From NCBI RefSeq assembly GCF_010499265.1, contig NZ_JAAGSC010000043.1, forward strand, positions 131,843 to 195,842: a DNA stretch of 64,000 nt, in the 5' to 3' direction. The position numbers were made by a program, and so were the translations under genes. Under the pieces are notes generated by a model. The model was not told the DNA's origin and searched no databases. It saw only the letters and a program-made list of their open reading frames with translations. How positions within the stretch are numbered: the first letter of the stretch is position 1; each line of letters starts with the position of its first letter. Below, in pieces: positions 18,614-26,980 of this stretch. Source of the DNA: Wenzhouxiangella limi (lineage in GTDB: Bacteria > Pseudomonadota > Gammaproteobacteria > Xanthomonadales > Wenzhouxiangellaceae).

Positions 18614-18650
18614 GCGTGGCCGGCCCTGTAAACCAGGCCGGCCGGGTCGC

Positions 18651-20048
18651 TTAACCCAGTGACTTGATCCCGGCAATCAGCTGTTGTGACACCTTTTGCG
18701 CATCGCCGTAGAGCATGCGGGTGTTGTCTTCGAAAAACAGCAAGTTCTCGATCCCGGAGAAACCCGTGCCCTGGCCGCGCTTGATCACGATGCAGTTGCG
18801 GGCCTTGTCGACATCGAGAATGGGCATGCCGAAGATCGGGCTGGACGGATCCTTGCGCGCGGCCGGATTGACCACGTCGTTGGCGCCGATCACCAGCGCG
18901 ACATCGGTGTTCGGGAACTGGGCGTTGACGTCTTCGAGGTCTTCGATCATTTCGTAGTCGACCCCGGCTTCGGCCAGCAGCACGTTCATGTGGCCGGGCA
19001 TGCGGCCTGCCACCGGGTGAATGGCGAAGATCACCTTGACCCCGCGGCTCATCAGCAGCTCGGTCATCTCCCAGATCTTGTGCTGGGCCTGGGCGACCGC
19101 CAAACCGTAGCCCGGCACGATGATCACTTTTTCGGCGTAGGCGAGCTGGATGGCGGCGTCGGTGGCGTCGATCGAGCGCATCTCGCCGGTGGCCTCGCCG
19201 CCGCCGGCGTCTTCGTCGGCCTTGCCAAAGCCGGCGAACAGCACGTTGGTCAGCGAGCGGTTCATCGCCTTGGCCATGAGCTGGGTCAGCATGGTGCCGG
19301 CCGCGCCGACCACGATGCCGGCAATCATGAGCGCGGGAATTTCGAGCACGAAGCCCTTGAAGCCTACCGCCAGGCCGGTCAGCGCGTTGTACAGCGAGAT
19401 GATCACCGGCATGTCGGCCCCGCCGATGGGGATGGTGATCAGAATGCCGGCGGCCAGCGCAAAGCCGAAGAACAGGACCAGCAGGAACGGACTGGGCCCA
19501 GCCACGAAAATGATCAGCGCGAGCAGGATGGTGATGCCAAAAACCACCAGGTTGATCAGCTGCTGTTTCGGGAAGCGCCAGGTTTTGCGCAGCCACCCCT
19601 GCAGCTTGGCAAAGGCCACCAGCGATCCGGAAAACGCGATCGAGCCGATGATGGCGCCGAAACTGGCCACCAGCAGCGTGGTCGTTGCCATGTCGGACTG
19701 GCCGGAGTGCATTTTCAAAAGCTCCACCCCGGCAATGGCCGCCGCCGAGCCGCCGCCCATGCCGTTGTACAGGGCAATCATCTGCGGCATGTCGGTCATG
19801 GCCACGATCCGCGCCCACCACCAGGCCAGCCCCGAGGCCGAGACCAGCGCGATCAGCATCAGGCCGTAGTTGCCCTCGACCTTGGGATGAATGAAGGTCA
19901 CCAGCACGGCCAGCAGCATGGCGATGCCCGCCCAGATCATGCCCTGGCGGGCGGTGACCGGCGAGCTCATGCCCTTGAGGCCGTAGATGAACATGACCGC
20001 GGCGGCAAAGTAGGCCGCGGGGACGATGAATTCGGCGCCTGGAATCAT
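18651..20048 (-). CDS. pntB: NAD(P) transhydrogenase subunit beta
   Basis: 465 aa. Eight to nine membrane segments occupy the first ~260 residues (proton channel part of domain II), followed by the soluble NADP(H)-binding domain III with GYGLAVAQAQ, the pyridine-nucleotide fold and the GANDVVNPAA motif. Couples hydride transfer between NADH and NADP+ to proton flow, mainly to make NADPH. It is the last of three pnt genes, separated from the middle one by 5 bp. Confidence 0.97.
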   Translation of the reverse strand: MIPGAEFIVPAAYFAAAVMFIYGLKGMSSPVTARQGMIWAGIAMLLAVLVTFIHPKVEGNYGLMLIALVSASGLAWWWARIVAMTDMPQMIALYNGMGGGSAAAIAGVELLKMHSGQSDMATTTLLVASFGAIIGSIAFSGSLVAFAKLQGWLRKTWRFPKQQLINLVVFGITILLALIIFVAGPSPFLLVLFFGFALAAGILITIPIGGADMPVIISLYNALTGLAVGFKGFVLEIPALMIAGIVVGAAGTMLTQLMAKAMNRSLTNVLFAGFGKADEDAGGGEATGEMRSIDATDAAIQLAYAEKVIIVPGYGLAVAQAQHKIWEMTELLMSRGVKVIFAIHPVAGRMPGHMNVLLAEAGVDYEMIEDLEDVNAQFPNTDVALVIGANDVVNPAARKDPSSPIFGMPILDVDKARNCIVIKRGQGTGFSGIENLLFFEDNTRMLYGDAQKVSQQLIAGIKSLG

Positions 20049-20053
20049 GGATT

Positions 20054-20350
20054 TCAGCCCTTGTCCTTGGTCTTGTCGGAAGACTTGAACATCTCCAGCA
20101 TGCGATCGGTGACCACGTAGCCGCCAACGGCGTTGCCGGCGCCGAGAAAGACGGCAATGAAGCCGACCACGATCTCAGCGGTGGTGTCGGCCATGCCGAG
20201 CACGACCATGCCCCCGACCACGACGATGCCGTGGATGAAGTTCGAGCCCGACATCAGCGGGGTGTGGAGGATGGCCGGCACCCGGCGAATCACCTCGATC
20301 CCGGTGAACGCCGCCAGCATGAAGATATACAGTGCAATCCAGCCTTCCAT
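20054..20350 (-). CDS. pntAB: NAD(P) transhydrogenase subunit alpha, membrane part
   Basis: 98 aa. Three hydrophobic helices (about 2-20, 35-52, 57-80) correspond to the membrane segment that in E. coli forms the C terminus of PntA. Here it is a separate gene, as in the three-subunit Rhodospirillum-type enzyme. Its ATG overlaps the stop of the upstream gene by one base (TAATG), which favours translational coupling and equal subunit supply. Confidence 0.94.
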   Translation of the reverse strand: MEGWIALYIFMLAAFTGIEVIRRVPAILHTPLMSGSNFIHGIVVVGGMVVLGMADTTAEIVVGFIAVFLGAGNAVGGYVVTDRMLEMFKSSDKTKDKG

Positions 20351-21474
20351 TATTGGTCTCCTGACGACTTGAATTTCTCATGCACGACCTTGCCGCCGTG
20401 GGCGAGCAGGCAGCCGGCGATGACTTCGTCTTCGGCATCAACCACCAGCTCGCCGTCCTTGATCATCAGCGCCAGCAGGTTGTTGATGTTCTTGGCGTAC
20501 ATCTCCGAGGCATGCAGCGGCGCCTTGCTGGGCAGGTTGGTCGGCCCGACGATCAGCACGCCGCTGGCATCAACGGTCTCGCCGGCCTGGGTCAGTTCGC
20601 AGTTGCCGCCGGTCTCGGCGGCGATGTCGACGATGACGCTGCCGGGCTGCATGCCGCTGACCATGGCCTCGGTGATAATTTTCGGCGCCGGCCGGCCGGG
20701 AATGGCCGCCGTCGATATGACCACGTCGGCGCGGGCCAGGTGGCGCGCCAGGGCCTCGGCCTGCTGGGCGCGCTCATCGTCGGTCAGCTCGCGCGCGTAG
20801 CCGCCCTCGGTCTCGGCGTCGACGCCGGTGTCGATCATCTTCGCGCCCAGCGATTCGACCTGCTCGCGGGCGGCGGCGCGGATGTCGTAGGCCTCGACCT
20901 GGGCACCCAGGCGGCGGGCGGTGGCGATGGCCTGCAGGCCGGCCACGCCGGCCCCGATGACCACGGCCTTGGCCGGTCGCAAGGTGCCGGCAGCGGTGGT
21001 CAGCATCGGGAACAGTCGGGGGGCGACGTCGGCGGCGATGATCACCGCCTTGTAGCCAGCCACCGTGGCCTGCGAGGACAAAACATCCATGGCCTGGGCG
21101 CGAGTGATGCGCGGCACCAACTCCATGCTGACCAGCGAGACACCGGCTTTGGCGGCCTTTTCGAGCTGGTCGAAATCAGCGTAAGGTGACAGGCTGCCGA
21201 TCACCAGCGCGCCCTCGGGCAGGGCGTCGAGCACTTCGGCCGGCGGCCGGCGCACGCTCAGCAACACCTGGCAGCCCGCCGCAACCTTGGCGGCGCTGTC
21301 GACAATCTCGACGTCCTTCCAGACCTCGTCCGGGTGACCGGCCTGCGCGCCGGCGCCGCTTTCCAGCAGCACCTTGTGTCCGGCCTGGGTCAGCTTGCCG
21401 ACCGTCGGCGGATCCAGCGCAACACGCCGCTCGCCGTCAGCCGACTCCTTGATGATCCCGATGCTGATGCTCAT
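20350..21474 (-). CDS. pntAA: NAD(P) transhydrogenase subunit alpha, soluble NAD(H)-binding part
   Basis: 374 aa. Soluble domain I with the alanine-dehydrogenase/PNT fold: IGIIKESADGERRVALDP at the N terminus, the NAD-binding GAGVAGLQAIATA, and the RQD-loop region. The start at ATG 21474 has an AAGGTG ribosome site 6 nt upstream. It binds NADH and passes hydride to NADP+ in PntB. It is first in the pntAA-pntAB-pntB operon, and its upstream neighbour murU ends 56 bp away on the same strand. Confidence 0.96.
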   Translation of the reverse strand: MSISIGIIKESADGERRVALDPPTVGKLTQAGHKVLLESGAGAQAGHPDEVWKDVEIVDSAAKVAAGCQVLLSVRRPPAEVLDALPEGALVIGSLSPYADFDQLEKAAKAGVSLVSMELVPRITRAQAMDVLSSQATVAGYKAVIIAADVAPRLFPMLTTAAGTLRPAKAVVIGAGVAGLQAIATARRLGAQVEAYDIRAAAREQVESLGAKMIDTGVDAETEGGYARELTDDERAQQAEALARHLARADVVISTAAIPGRPAPKIITEAMVSGMQPGSVIVDIAAETGGNCELTQAGETVDASGVLIVGPTNLPSKAPLHASEMYAKNINNLLALMIKDGELVVDAEDEVIAGCLLAHGGKVVHEKFKSSGDQ

Positions 21475-21530
21475 GACACACACCTTGAAAGTCAGCGCTG
21501 AGTGTAGCCGGTGGCCGTGGCCATCGCAAT

Positions 21531-22196
21531 TCAAGTTGCGATTTGGCGGCGAATCGCGGCCAGTCTGTCGGCGGTACCGACGTCCGACCAGATGCCCTGG
21601 TAAAGCTCGCCGGTCAGGGATTCGTTTTCCATGGCCTGCTCAAAGACCGGGCGCAGCGCCAGTCGACCCGGCGCCAGGCCATGAAACAAGGCCGGATGCA
21701 GTAGCGCGAGGCCGGAGAAGGTGAATGCCGGCGCCCCGTTGACCAGCCGGCTTTGAGCGTCGAGCGCGAAATCTCCCTGCTCATGATGAGCGGGATTTTC
21801 GACCAGCACCAGGTGGCCCAGGCCCTGCAGTGGTCGGCTGCGCAGCCGGTCTAGCGGGTAGTCGCAGAATACGTCCGCGCTGATCATCAAAAACGGCTGA
21901 TTGCCCAGCAGCGGCAGAGCGTGGATGATGCCGCCGGCGGTTTCCAGCGCGCCGGCCGGCTCGCGCGAGTAGGCGATGTCCACGCCAAACGACGATCCGT
22001 CGCCCAGCGCCTGTTCGATCTGCTCCCCGAGCCAGGCGAGGTTGACCACGACCTGGTCGAAACCGGCGCCTGCCAGGCGTTCGAGATGGTGCGCGATCAG
22101 CGGCTTGCCGCCGACCTCGATCAGGGGCTTCGGGGTGCGGTCGGTCAGCGGGCGCAGGCGCTCGCCGCGCCCGGCAGCCAGAATCATGGCCTTCAT
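21531..22196 (-). CDS. murU: N-acetylmuramate-1-phosphate uridylyltransferase
   Basis: 221 aa nucleotidyltransferase. The N terminus MILAAGRGERLRPLT (4-18) is the signature nucleotide-binding loop, and DVFCDYPL carries the metal-binding Asp. In the Pseudomonas/Caulobacter recycling route, MurU turns MurNAc-1-phosphate into UDP-MurNAc, bypassing de novo synthesis and its fosfomycin-sensitive step. The ATG at 22196 overlaps the amgK stop (ATGA); a longer upstream reading is rejected because it lies inside amgK. Confidence 0.92.
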   Translation of the reverse strand: MKAMILAAGRGERLRPLTDRTPKPLIEVGGKPLIAHHLERLAGAGFDQVVVNLAWLGEQIEQALGDGSSFGVDIAYSREPAGALETAGGIIHALPLLGNQPFLMISADVFCDYPLDRLRSRPLQGLGHLVLVENPAHHEQGDFALDAQSRLVNGAPAFTFSGLALLHPALFHGLAPGRLALRPVFEQAMENESLTGELYQGIWSDVGTADRLAAIRRQIAT

Positions 22197-23185
22197 TGGC
22201 GCAGGCGTCTTCGCGCCCGCCAGGCCGAGAGCAGGCTTTGCAGCGGCGCCAACTCCGGGTTGCGGGCGATGGCCTGGTCCAGATAGGTGAAAAAGCGCGG
22301 GGTATCTTCCAGGTAGGCCGGTTTGCCGTCGCGGTAGCGAATGCGGGCGAAGATGCCGATGACCTTGAGGTGGCGCTGGACGCCCATGAAGTCGCAGGTC
22401 CGGCGCCACAGCTCGGCCGACTCGGGCAGCGCCAGGCCGTCTTTGCGACCGGCCACGCGGTAGTCCTCCAGCCAGGCGTCGACCCGCGCCTGCGGCCAGC
22501 TCAAGAAAGCGTCGCGAAACAGGCACACCGGGTCGTAGCTGATCGGGCCGAGCACGGCGTCCTGGAAATCGATGATGCCGGGGTTGGGGTCGCTTACCAG
22601 CAGGTTGCGCGGCATGAAGTCGCGATGGCAGAACACCTGCGGCTGGTCCTGGGCCCAGCGGATCAGCAGGGCGCAAACGTGGTCCCAGGCGTCGAGTTCG
22701 TCGTCGGTCGGTTCGATCTGCCAGTGATGGGCCAGAAACCAGTCCGGGAACAGGGCCAGTTCCTGCAGCAGCCGGGCCGGATCGTAGAGGGGCAGGCCCG
22801 CGCTTGCGACCCGGGTCTGCATGGATCGCAGGGCGGCCAGCGCATCGCCGAACAGGCTGTCGGCGTTGTCGCTTTTGAGCACCTGATGGTAGGGCCGCGG
22901 CCCCAGGTCTTCGAGCAAGACGAACCCCTGCTCGACGTCGGCAGCGTGGATGTCCGGGGCATGCAGGTCTTCGGCGTGCAGGCGAGCGGCAACGTCGAGA
23001 AAGGCCGTGACCGGCTCTTTTTCCGGCGGTGCGTCCATCACCACCACGGAACGGTCCTCCGAGACGAGCCGGTAGTAGCGGCGGAAGCTGGCGTCGGACG
23101 AGATGGCCGCCGACTGCCAGGCGGTCCAGCCAAGCACGTCAGCGGCCCACGACTCGGCGCTTTGACGTCGCGAGGGCACGGTCAC
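22193..23185 (-). CDS. amgK: Anomeric MurNAc/GlcNAc kinase
   Basis: 330 aa, aminoglycoside-phosphotransferase fold. The catalytic loop FCHRDFMPRNLL and the metal-binding IIDFQDAVLGPISYD are intact. AmgK phosphorylates the anomeric carbon of MurNAc and GlcNAc, supplying MurU. The GTG at 23185 overlaps the upstream stop as GTGA and is the preferred start. A second GTG six bases further in is possible, and an upstream ATG would lie inside the glycosyltransferase-like gene. It is coupled on both sides. Confidence 0.9.
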   Translation of the reverse strand: MTVPSRRQSAESWAADVLGWTAWQSAAISSDASFRRYYRLVSEDRSVVVMDAPPEKEPVTAFLDVAARLHAEDLHAPDIHAADVEQGFVLLEDLGPRPYHQVLKSDNADSLFGDALAALRSMQTRVASAGLPLYDPARLLQELALFPDWFLAHHWQIEPTDDELDAWDHVCALLIRWAQDQPQVFCHRDFMPRNLLVSDPNPGIIDFQDAVLGPISYDPVCLFRDAFLSWPQARVDAWLEDYRVAGRKDGLALPESAELWRRTCDFMGVQRHLKVIGIFARIRYRDGKPAYLEDTPRFFTYLDQAIARNPELAPLQSLLSAWRARRRLRQ

Positions 23186-25020
23186 CGTTTGAACCCCGTG
23201 CGCTCGGAAAACTCGGTGCCGGCGGCCCATTGCCACGCGGTCATCCAGGCCGGCAAGGTCTTGCCCATCTGCGCGGCGAAATGCCGGACCTTCGGAACCA
23301 GCTTGGCGAGACTTTCTTCCTCGTCTTCTGCCAGGCCTTTCTGTCTGTCGATCATGCGTGTGAAGTCCTCGCGCAGCCAGGCCGGAAGCTGATCCTGTTC
23401 GAGATCATTCAGGGTCGCGCCAATATTGCGCGCGGCATCGGCGCGTCTTTGCACGACGTAACGGCGGAGGTCGTTGAGCAGAGCCGGGTGCTGCATTTCT
23501 GCCAGCCCCTGGAGCCATTCGGCCAACACGCGGGTTCTGGCCAGCGAGTCATCGGGCATTTTCACGTCGGCCAGATCTTCGATTCCGGCGCTGACATAGC
23601 CGACAACGCTGGCGCCCTGCCGCTGCGACAGGTTGTCGGTGGTCCACTGTCTCGGCGAATCGAGCCGATGGGGAAGCATCCAGGGGAGAGCGCAGCAAGG
23701 CGTGCCCGGATAGAGGTATCGAATGCCGACGCCGAAGAGCAGGTCTTCTCCTCTGCCCTTGGCCGGCACCGGCAGAAGCATCTCGCGATTATCGACGCCG
23801 GTCAGCGTTGTGGTCATCAGCGAGACGCTGGAAGCAATCTGTGTTTCCGATGTGCTTCGCGCGACCCGCCGGCCGAGCGCAAGCTGGTGATAACGCTCTC
23901 GGGAGGCAAACCAGGGTTTGAGCTGCCGGGCGGGCAGGGTATAGAGCCACATCATGCCGCCCGTCCCCGAATCGCCCAGCGTGCCGTTGGTGGTCAGACG
24001 GATGCGCGGCCGCAGGGTGAAGTCATGGATCATCTGCGGGGACAAATCAGCCAGGAGATGACCATTCTGCAGGCCGTGGCGTGCGGCGATCGCGGCCACG
24101 GGGTGTCCCAGCATGCCGTCATGCGCCATGATCGGGTTGAGATCAAGCCGGGGATATTGTTCGGTCTCGGGTTTGTTCGGGTCCGGAAAACGCACCTCGA
24201 ACTCGTGAGCGACGCGCAAGCTGAGCTTGTCCTCGGGCGTCTGCAGCGCATAGGGGTCCAGGGTTGCGTCATCATCGATCATGAGAAAGCGTTCGCCGGC
24301 GGTCAGCAAAAGCGCGAGATTGAGGTTGGCCCCGTAACTCGCCTCGGGGTCATCCTCGTCACCTTCAATGATCCACTGCAGATGCCGTGTCTCCACCCCG
24401 GCACGCGCGGCAAAGCTTGTTGTCAGTTGGCGGCGGGTTTGCCGGTCTATGTGAAAAATCTCTGCATCGAGGCGAGTTTCAAATTTCCGTAGAACGTCTG
24501 CCGTCGCTGCCATTGACTCTTTGCTGCGAGCATCATCCAGTACCAGGATGCGCCGGAGGCCGGTTCCTTCTGTCTTTCCGGCGAGGCTGGCCAGCAGGCG
24601 TTCAAGATCCCGCGGACGGTTACAGGTGCGAATGCACAGGGACTCAATCGGAGCCGGCGCGACATCTTCGGCGGTCTGCTTTGAGCCCAGGCCCTGGTAA
24701 ACGCTTTGCTCATCCTGCAACAGGCCACGCTCGACCAGGCCTTCGAGCCCCTGGCGGACTGCGGGCTGCTGCTCGGCGGGCAAGCCAAAGGTGCGCATCA
24801 CTGAAGCAGCGTGCTCGTCGAGGCTCTTGAACTCGCTGCAGTGGGCAAGCATCTGCGCGTAGAACAGCGGGGCTTGAACCGTGGATCGCGCGCCGGCCGC
24901 CAGGATGATTGTTTCCTCTCCGAGCGGCTGGGCTTCAAAGGGTCTGGCGATGTAGCGAGACCTCGTCCCGGCGCCATGTCCGGGAATGGTAAAGCTGAAT
25001 GAAAAGTTGTCGCTGTTCAT
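23182..25020 (-). CDS. Glycosyltransferase-like protein with small N-terminal PqqD-like segment
   Basis: 612 aa; I cannot name the family. Residues 125-260 look like a GT-A nucleotide-sugar domain: LCIRTCNRPRDLERLL as the first strand and helix, RILVLDD (157-163), and a MIDDDATLD segment whose DDD (249-251) fits the metal-binding DXD motif. Residues ~50-105 (LDEHAASVMRTFGLPAEQ, then a helix ending VERGLLQDE) resemble the short winged-helix PqqD/RRE-type domain in pattern only. The C-terminal 150 residues are charged and probably helical. There is no signal peptide or membrane segment. It is the first gene of the coupled GT-amgK-murU set, which suggests a role with amino-sugar or cell-wall metabolism. 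An alternative is modification of a peptide or surface glycan. Confidence 0.6.
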   Translation of the reverse strand: MNSDNFSFSFTIPGHGAGTRSRYIARPFEAQPLGEETIILAAGARSTVQAPLFYAQMLAHCSEFKSLDEHAASVMRTFGLPAEQQPAVRQGLEGLVERGLLQDEQSVYQGLGSKQTAEDVAPAPIESLCIRTCNRPRDLERLLASLAGKTEGTGLRRILVLDDARSKESMAATADVLRKFETRLDAEIFHIDRQTRRQLTTSFAARAGVETRHLQWIIEGDEDDPEASYGANLNLALLLTAGERFLMIDDDATLDPYALQTPEDKLSLRVAHEFEVRFPDPNKPETEQYPRLDLNPIMAHDGMLGHPVAAIAARHGLQNGHLLADLSPQMIHDFTLRPRIRLTTNGTLGDSGTGGMMWLYTLPARQLKPWFASRERYHQLALGRRVARSTSETQIASSVSLMTTTLTGVDNREMLLPVPAKGRGEDLLFGVGIRYLYPGTPCCALPWMLPHRLDSPRQWTTDNLSQRQGASVVGYVSAGIEDLADVKMPDDSLARTRVLAEWLQGLAEMQHPALLNDLRRYVVQRRADAARNIGATLNDLEQDQLPAWLREDFTRMIDRQKGLAEDEEESLAKLVPKVRHFAAQMGKTLPAWMTAWQWAAGTEFSERTGFKR

Positions 25021-25112
25021 GGTCTGACTGTCAACGGGCCCTGACGGCCATTTTCACACGACTGTCGTGCCGGTATCAGACCAGAATGTCCAGGGTTTCT
25101 CGTGCCGCTGGA

Positions 25113-26378
25113 TCAGTTTTGGGAAGAGCGCAGGCGCGCCCAGTAGGCGAGCCGGCGCGAGATCTCGCGCTCAAAGCCGCGTTCGACCGGCTGATAGTAG
25201 TGCTGGCGCGGCAGTTCATCGGGGAAATAGTCCTGGCCGGAAAAACCGCTGTCGGTGTCGTGGTCGTAGGCGTACCCCTGGCCGTATCCCAGCTCCGCCA
25301 TCAGGCGCGTGGGGGCATTCAGGATATGGGCCGGCGGCATCAGCGAGCCGTGCTGCTCGGCGCTCCTGCGCGCCTGCTTCCAGGCACGATAGGCGGCGTT
25401 GGACTTGGGCGCGGTGGCCAGGTAGATCACGGCCTGGACCAGTGCCAGTTCGCCTTCCGGGGCCCCCAGCAGGTGCCAGGCATCGCGCGCGGCCAGGGCG
25501 TGGCGCAGCGCGTCGGGGTCGGCCAGGCCGATGTCTTCGCTGGCAAACCGGATCAACCGTCGGGCGATGTAGAGCGGGTCTTCGCCGCCGGCGACCATAC
25601 GCGCCAGCCAGTAGAGCGCGGCATCGGCGTCCGAGCCGCGCAGCGATTTGTGCAGGGCCGAGATCAGGTTGTAGTGGCCCTCGCGATCCTTGTCGTGGGC
25701 TGGCGCGCGCCGCTGCACCAGACGCAGCAACGCCGTTGGATCGATGACTTCGGCGGGGCTGGAAGCGATCTGCTCGATCATGTTGAACAGGTAGCGTCCG
25801 TCGCCGTCGGCCAGGGTGATCAGCATCTCGCGTGCTTCTGCGGTCAGAGGCAGGGGATGGCCCAGCGCGGTTTCGGCTCGCCCCAGCAGGGTTTCCAGGG
25901 CGGCCGCATCCAGTCGGCGCAGCACCAGGACGCGCAGGCGCGACAGCAGCGCGCCGTTGAGTTCGAAGGACGGATTTTCGGTGGTCGCGCCCACCAGGAT
26001 GACCGTGCCGTCTTCGACGTAAGGCAGGAACCCGTCCTGCTGGGCCCGATTGAAGCGGTGAATTTCGTCGACGAACAGCAGCGTACCCTGGCCGGCCGCG
26101 CGCCGCTCGCGCGCACGGGCAAACAGCTTGCGCAGGTCGGCCACGCCGGAAAAGATCGCCGAGATGGGCTCGAAGTGGAGATCACCGACGCCGGCGAGCA
26201 GCCGGGCCAGGGTGGTCTTGCCGGTGCCCGGTGGTCCCCAGAACACCAGCGACTGCAGGCGGCCGGTCTCCAGCATGCCGTGCAAGGGGCCCTCTTCGCC
26301 GAGCAGGTGAGACTGTCCGACCACCTCGTCAAGATGGCTGGGTCGAAGCAGGTCGGCCATTGGCTGGGTCGTGCTCAT
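25113..26378 (-). CDS. rarA: Replication-associated recombination protein A (RarA/MgsA)
   Basis: 421 aa AAA+ ATPase related to clamp-loader subunits and eukaryotic WRNIP1, acting at stalled forks. Walker A is GPPGTGKTT (48-56), Walker B is FVDEIHRFNRAQQDGFLP, and sensor 1 is GATTEN. The C-terminal tetramerisation domain (VIYLATAPKSNAAY, then PPAHILNAPTRLM) is complete. It is divergent from the suf regulator across a 126-bp gap. Confidence 0.96.
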   Translation of the reverse strand: MSTTQPMADLLRPSHLDEVVGQSHLLGEEGPLHGMLETGRLQSLVFWGPPGTGKTTLARLLAGVGDLHFEPISAIFSGVADLRKLFARARERRAAGQGTLLFVDEIHRFNRAQQDGFLPYVEDGTVILVGATTENPSFELNGALLSRLRVLVLRRLDAAALETLLGRAETALGHPLPLTAEAREMLITLADGDGRYLFNMIEQIASSPAEVIDPTALLRLVQRRAPAHDKDREGHYNLISALHKSLRGSDADAALYWLARMVAGGEDPLYIARRLIRFASEDIGLADPDALRHALAARDAWHLLGAPEGELALVQAVIYLATAPKSNAAYRAWKQARRSAEQHGSLMPPAHILNAPTRLMAELGYGQGYAYDHDTDSGFSGQDYFPDELPRQHYYQPVERGFEREISRRLAYWARLRSSQN

Positions 26379-26389
26379 GCTGAATTCAT

Positions 26390-26400
26390 ACCAATTTGGT
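26390..26400. promoter_or_regulatory. Palindrome between rarA and the suf regulator
   Basis: ACCAA-T-TTGGT is a perfect 5-1-5 inverted repeat, 12 bp upstream of the rarA ATG and just before the putative suf promoter. It could be an operator for the Rrf2-type regulator, but it does not match the known IscR type 1 or type 2 consensus closely. Confidence 0.25.
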
Positions 26401-26401
26401 C

Positions 26402-26430
26402 TTGTTTCGTTGACGCCTCGAACGCATAAT
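26402..26430 (+). promoter_or_regulatory. Candidate promoter of the suf operon
   Basis: -35 TTGTTT (26402-26407) and -10 CATAAT (26425-26430) at 17-bp spacing. An alternative pair, TTGACG (26410-26415) with TATAAA (26430-26435), has only 14-bp spacing. The AT-rich patch stands out in a GC-rich background, and the suf regulator ATG is 75 bp downstream with AGGAGG at 26486-26491. Confidence 0.4.
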
Positions 26431-26504
26431 ATAAATGCGCTGCAGCGGGCCCGAACGGCCCGACCACAAATTCGCGGCGCGATTGAGGAGGCAACCGTTT
26501 TGCC

Positions 26505-26954
26505 ATGCTGAGAATCAGCAAACTGACCGACTACGCCACCGTGCTGCTGGCGGCGCTCGCCCAGCGCGAGGAAAACTGCGTGCCGGCCAGCCAGCTTGCC
26601 GAAGAGACGCGGCTGGAGCTGCCAACGGCGGCCAAGGTGCTCAAGACGCTGGCCAAGTCAGGTCTGGTGCGCTCGGTACGCGGCGTCAACGGTGGCTATC
26701 AGCTGGTTCGGTCCCCGGACCAGACCTCGGTGGCGGCCATCGTGCGCGCCATGGAAGGCCCGATCGCGTTGACCGAGTGCAGCCTGGAGCCGGGGTTGTG
26801 CGCGCACGAGTCGCAGTGCACGTTGCGAGGCAACTGGCAGCGCATCGGCCAGGCGGTGGAACAGGCGCTGGAGCGGTTGACGCTGCGCGATCTGTACCAG
26901 CCGCTCGGCAGCGATCCGGCAGTGACGCCGGTTGCGACATTCAAGATCATGTAA
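26505..26954 (+). CDS. Rrf2-family regulator of the SUF operon
   Basis: 149 aa. An N-terminal winged helix ([18 protein letters not shown]) is followed by three cysteines at 92, 99 and 105, closely matching the [2Fe-2S]-binding Cys92/98/104 of IscR. It belongs to the SUF-associated Rrf2 subgroup that sits first in the suf operon of Xanthomonas-like bacteria, and it probably represses suf in its cluster-bound form. An AGGAGG site lies 13 nt before the ATG. It is followed by sufB after 26 bp. Confidence 0.9.
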   Translation: MLRISKLTDYATVLLAALAQREENCVPASQLAEETRLELPTAAKVLKTLAKSGLVRSVRGVNGGYQLVRSPDQTSVAAIVRAMEGPIALTECSLEPGLCAHESQCTLRGNWQRIGQAVEQALERLTLRDLYQPLGSDPAVTPVATFKIM

Positions 26955-26980
26955 GCCCGAATTTCCGGAAGGTCTTTTTT

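Noticed and set aside
18696-20120. 474-codon plus-strand frame over pntB
   Set aside because: Antisense to conserved membrane protein; hydrophilic His/Asp/Gly-rich translation is typical of a shadow.
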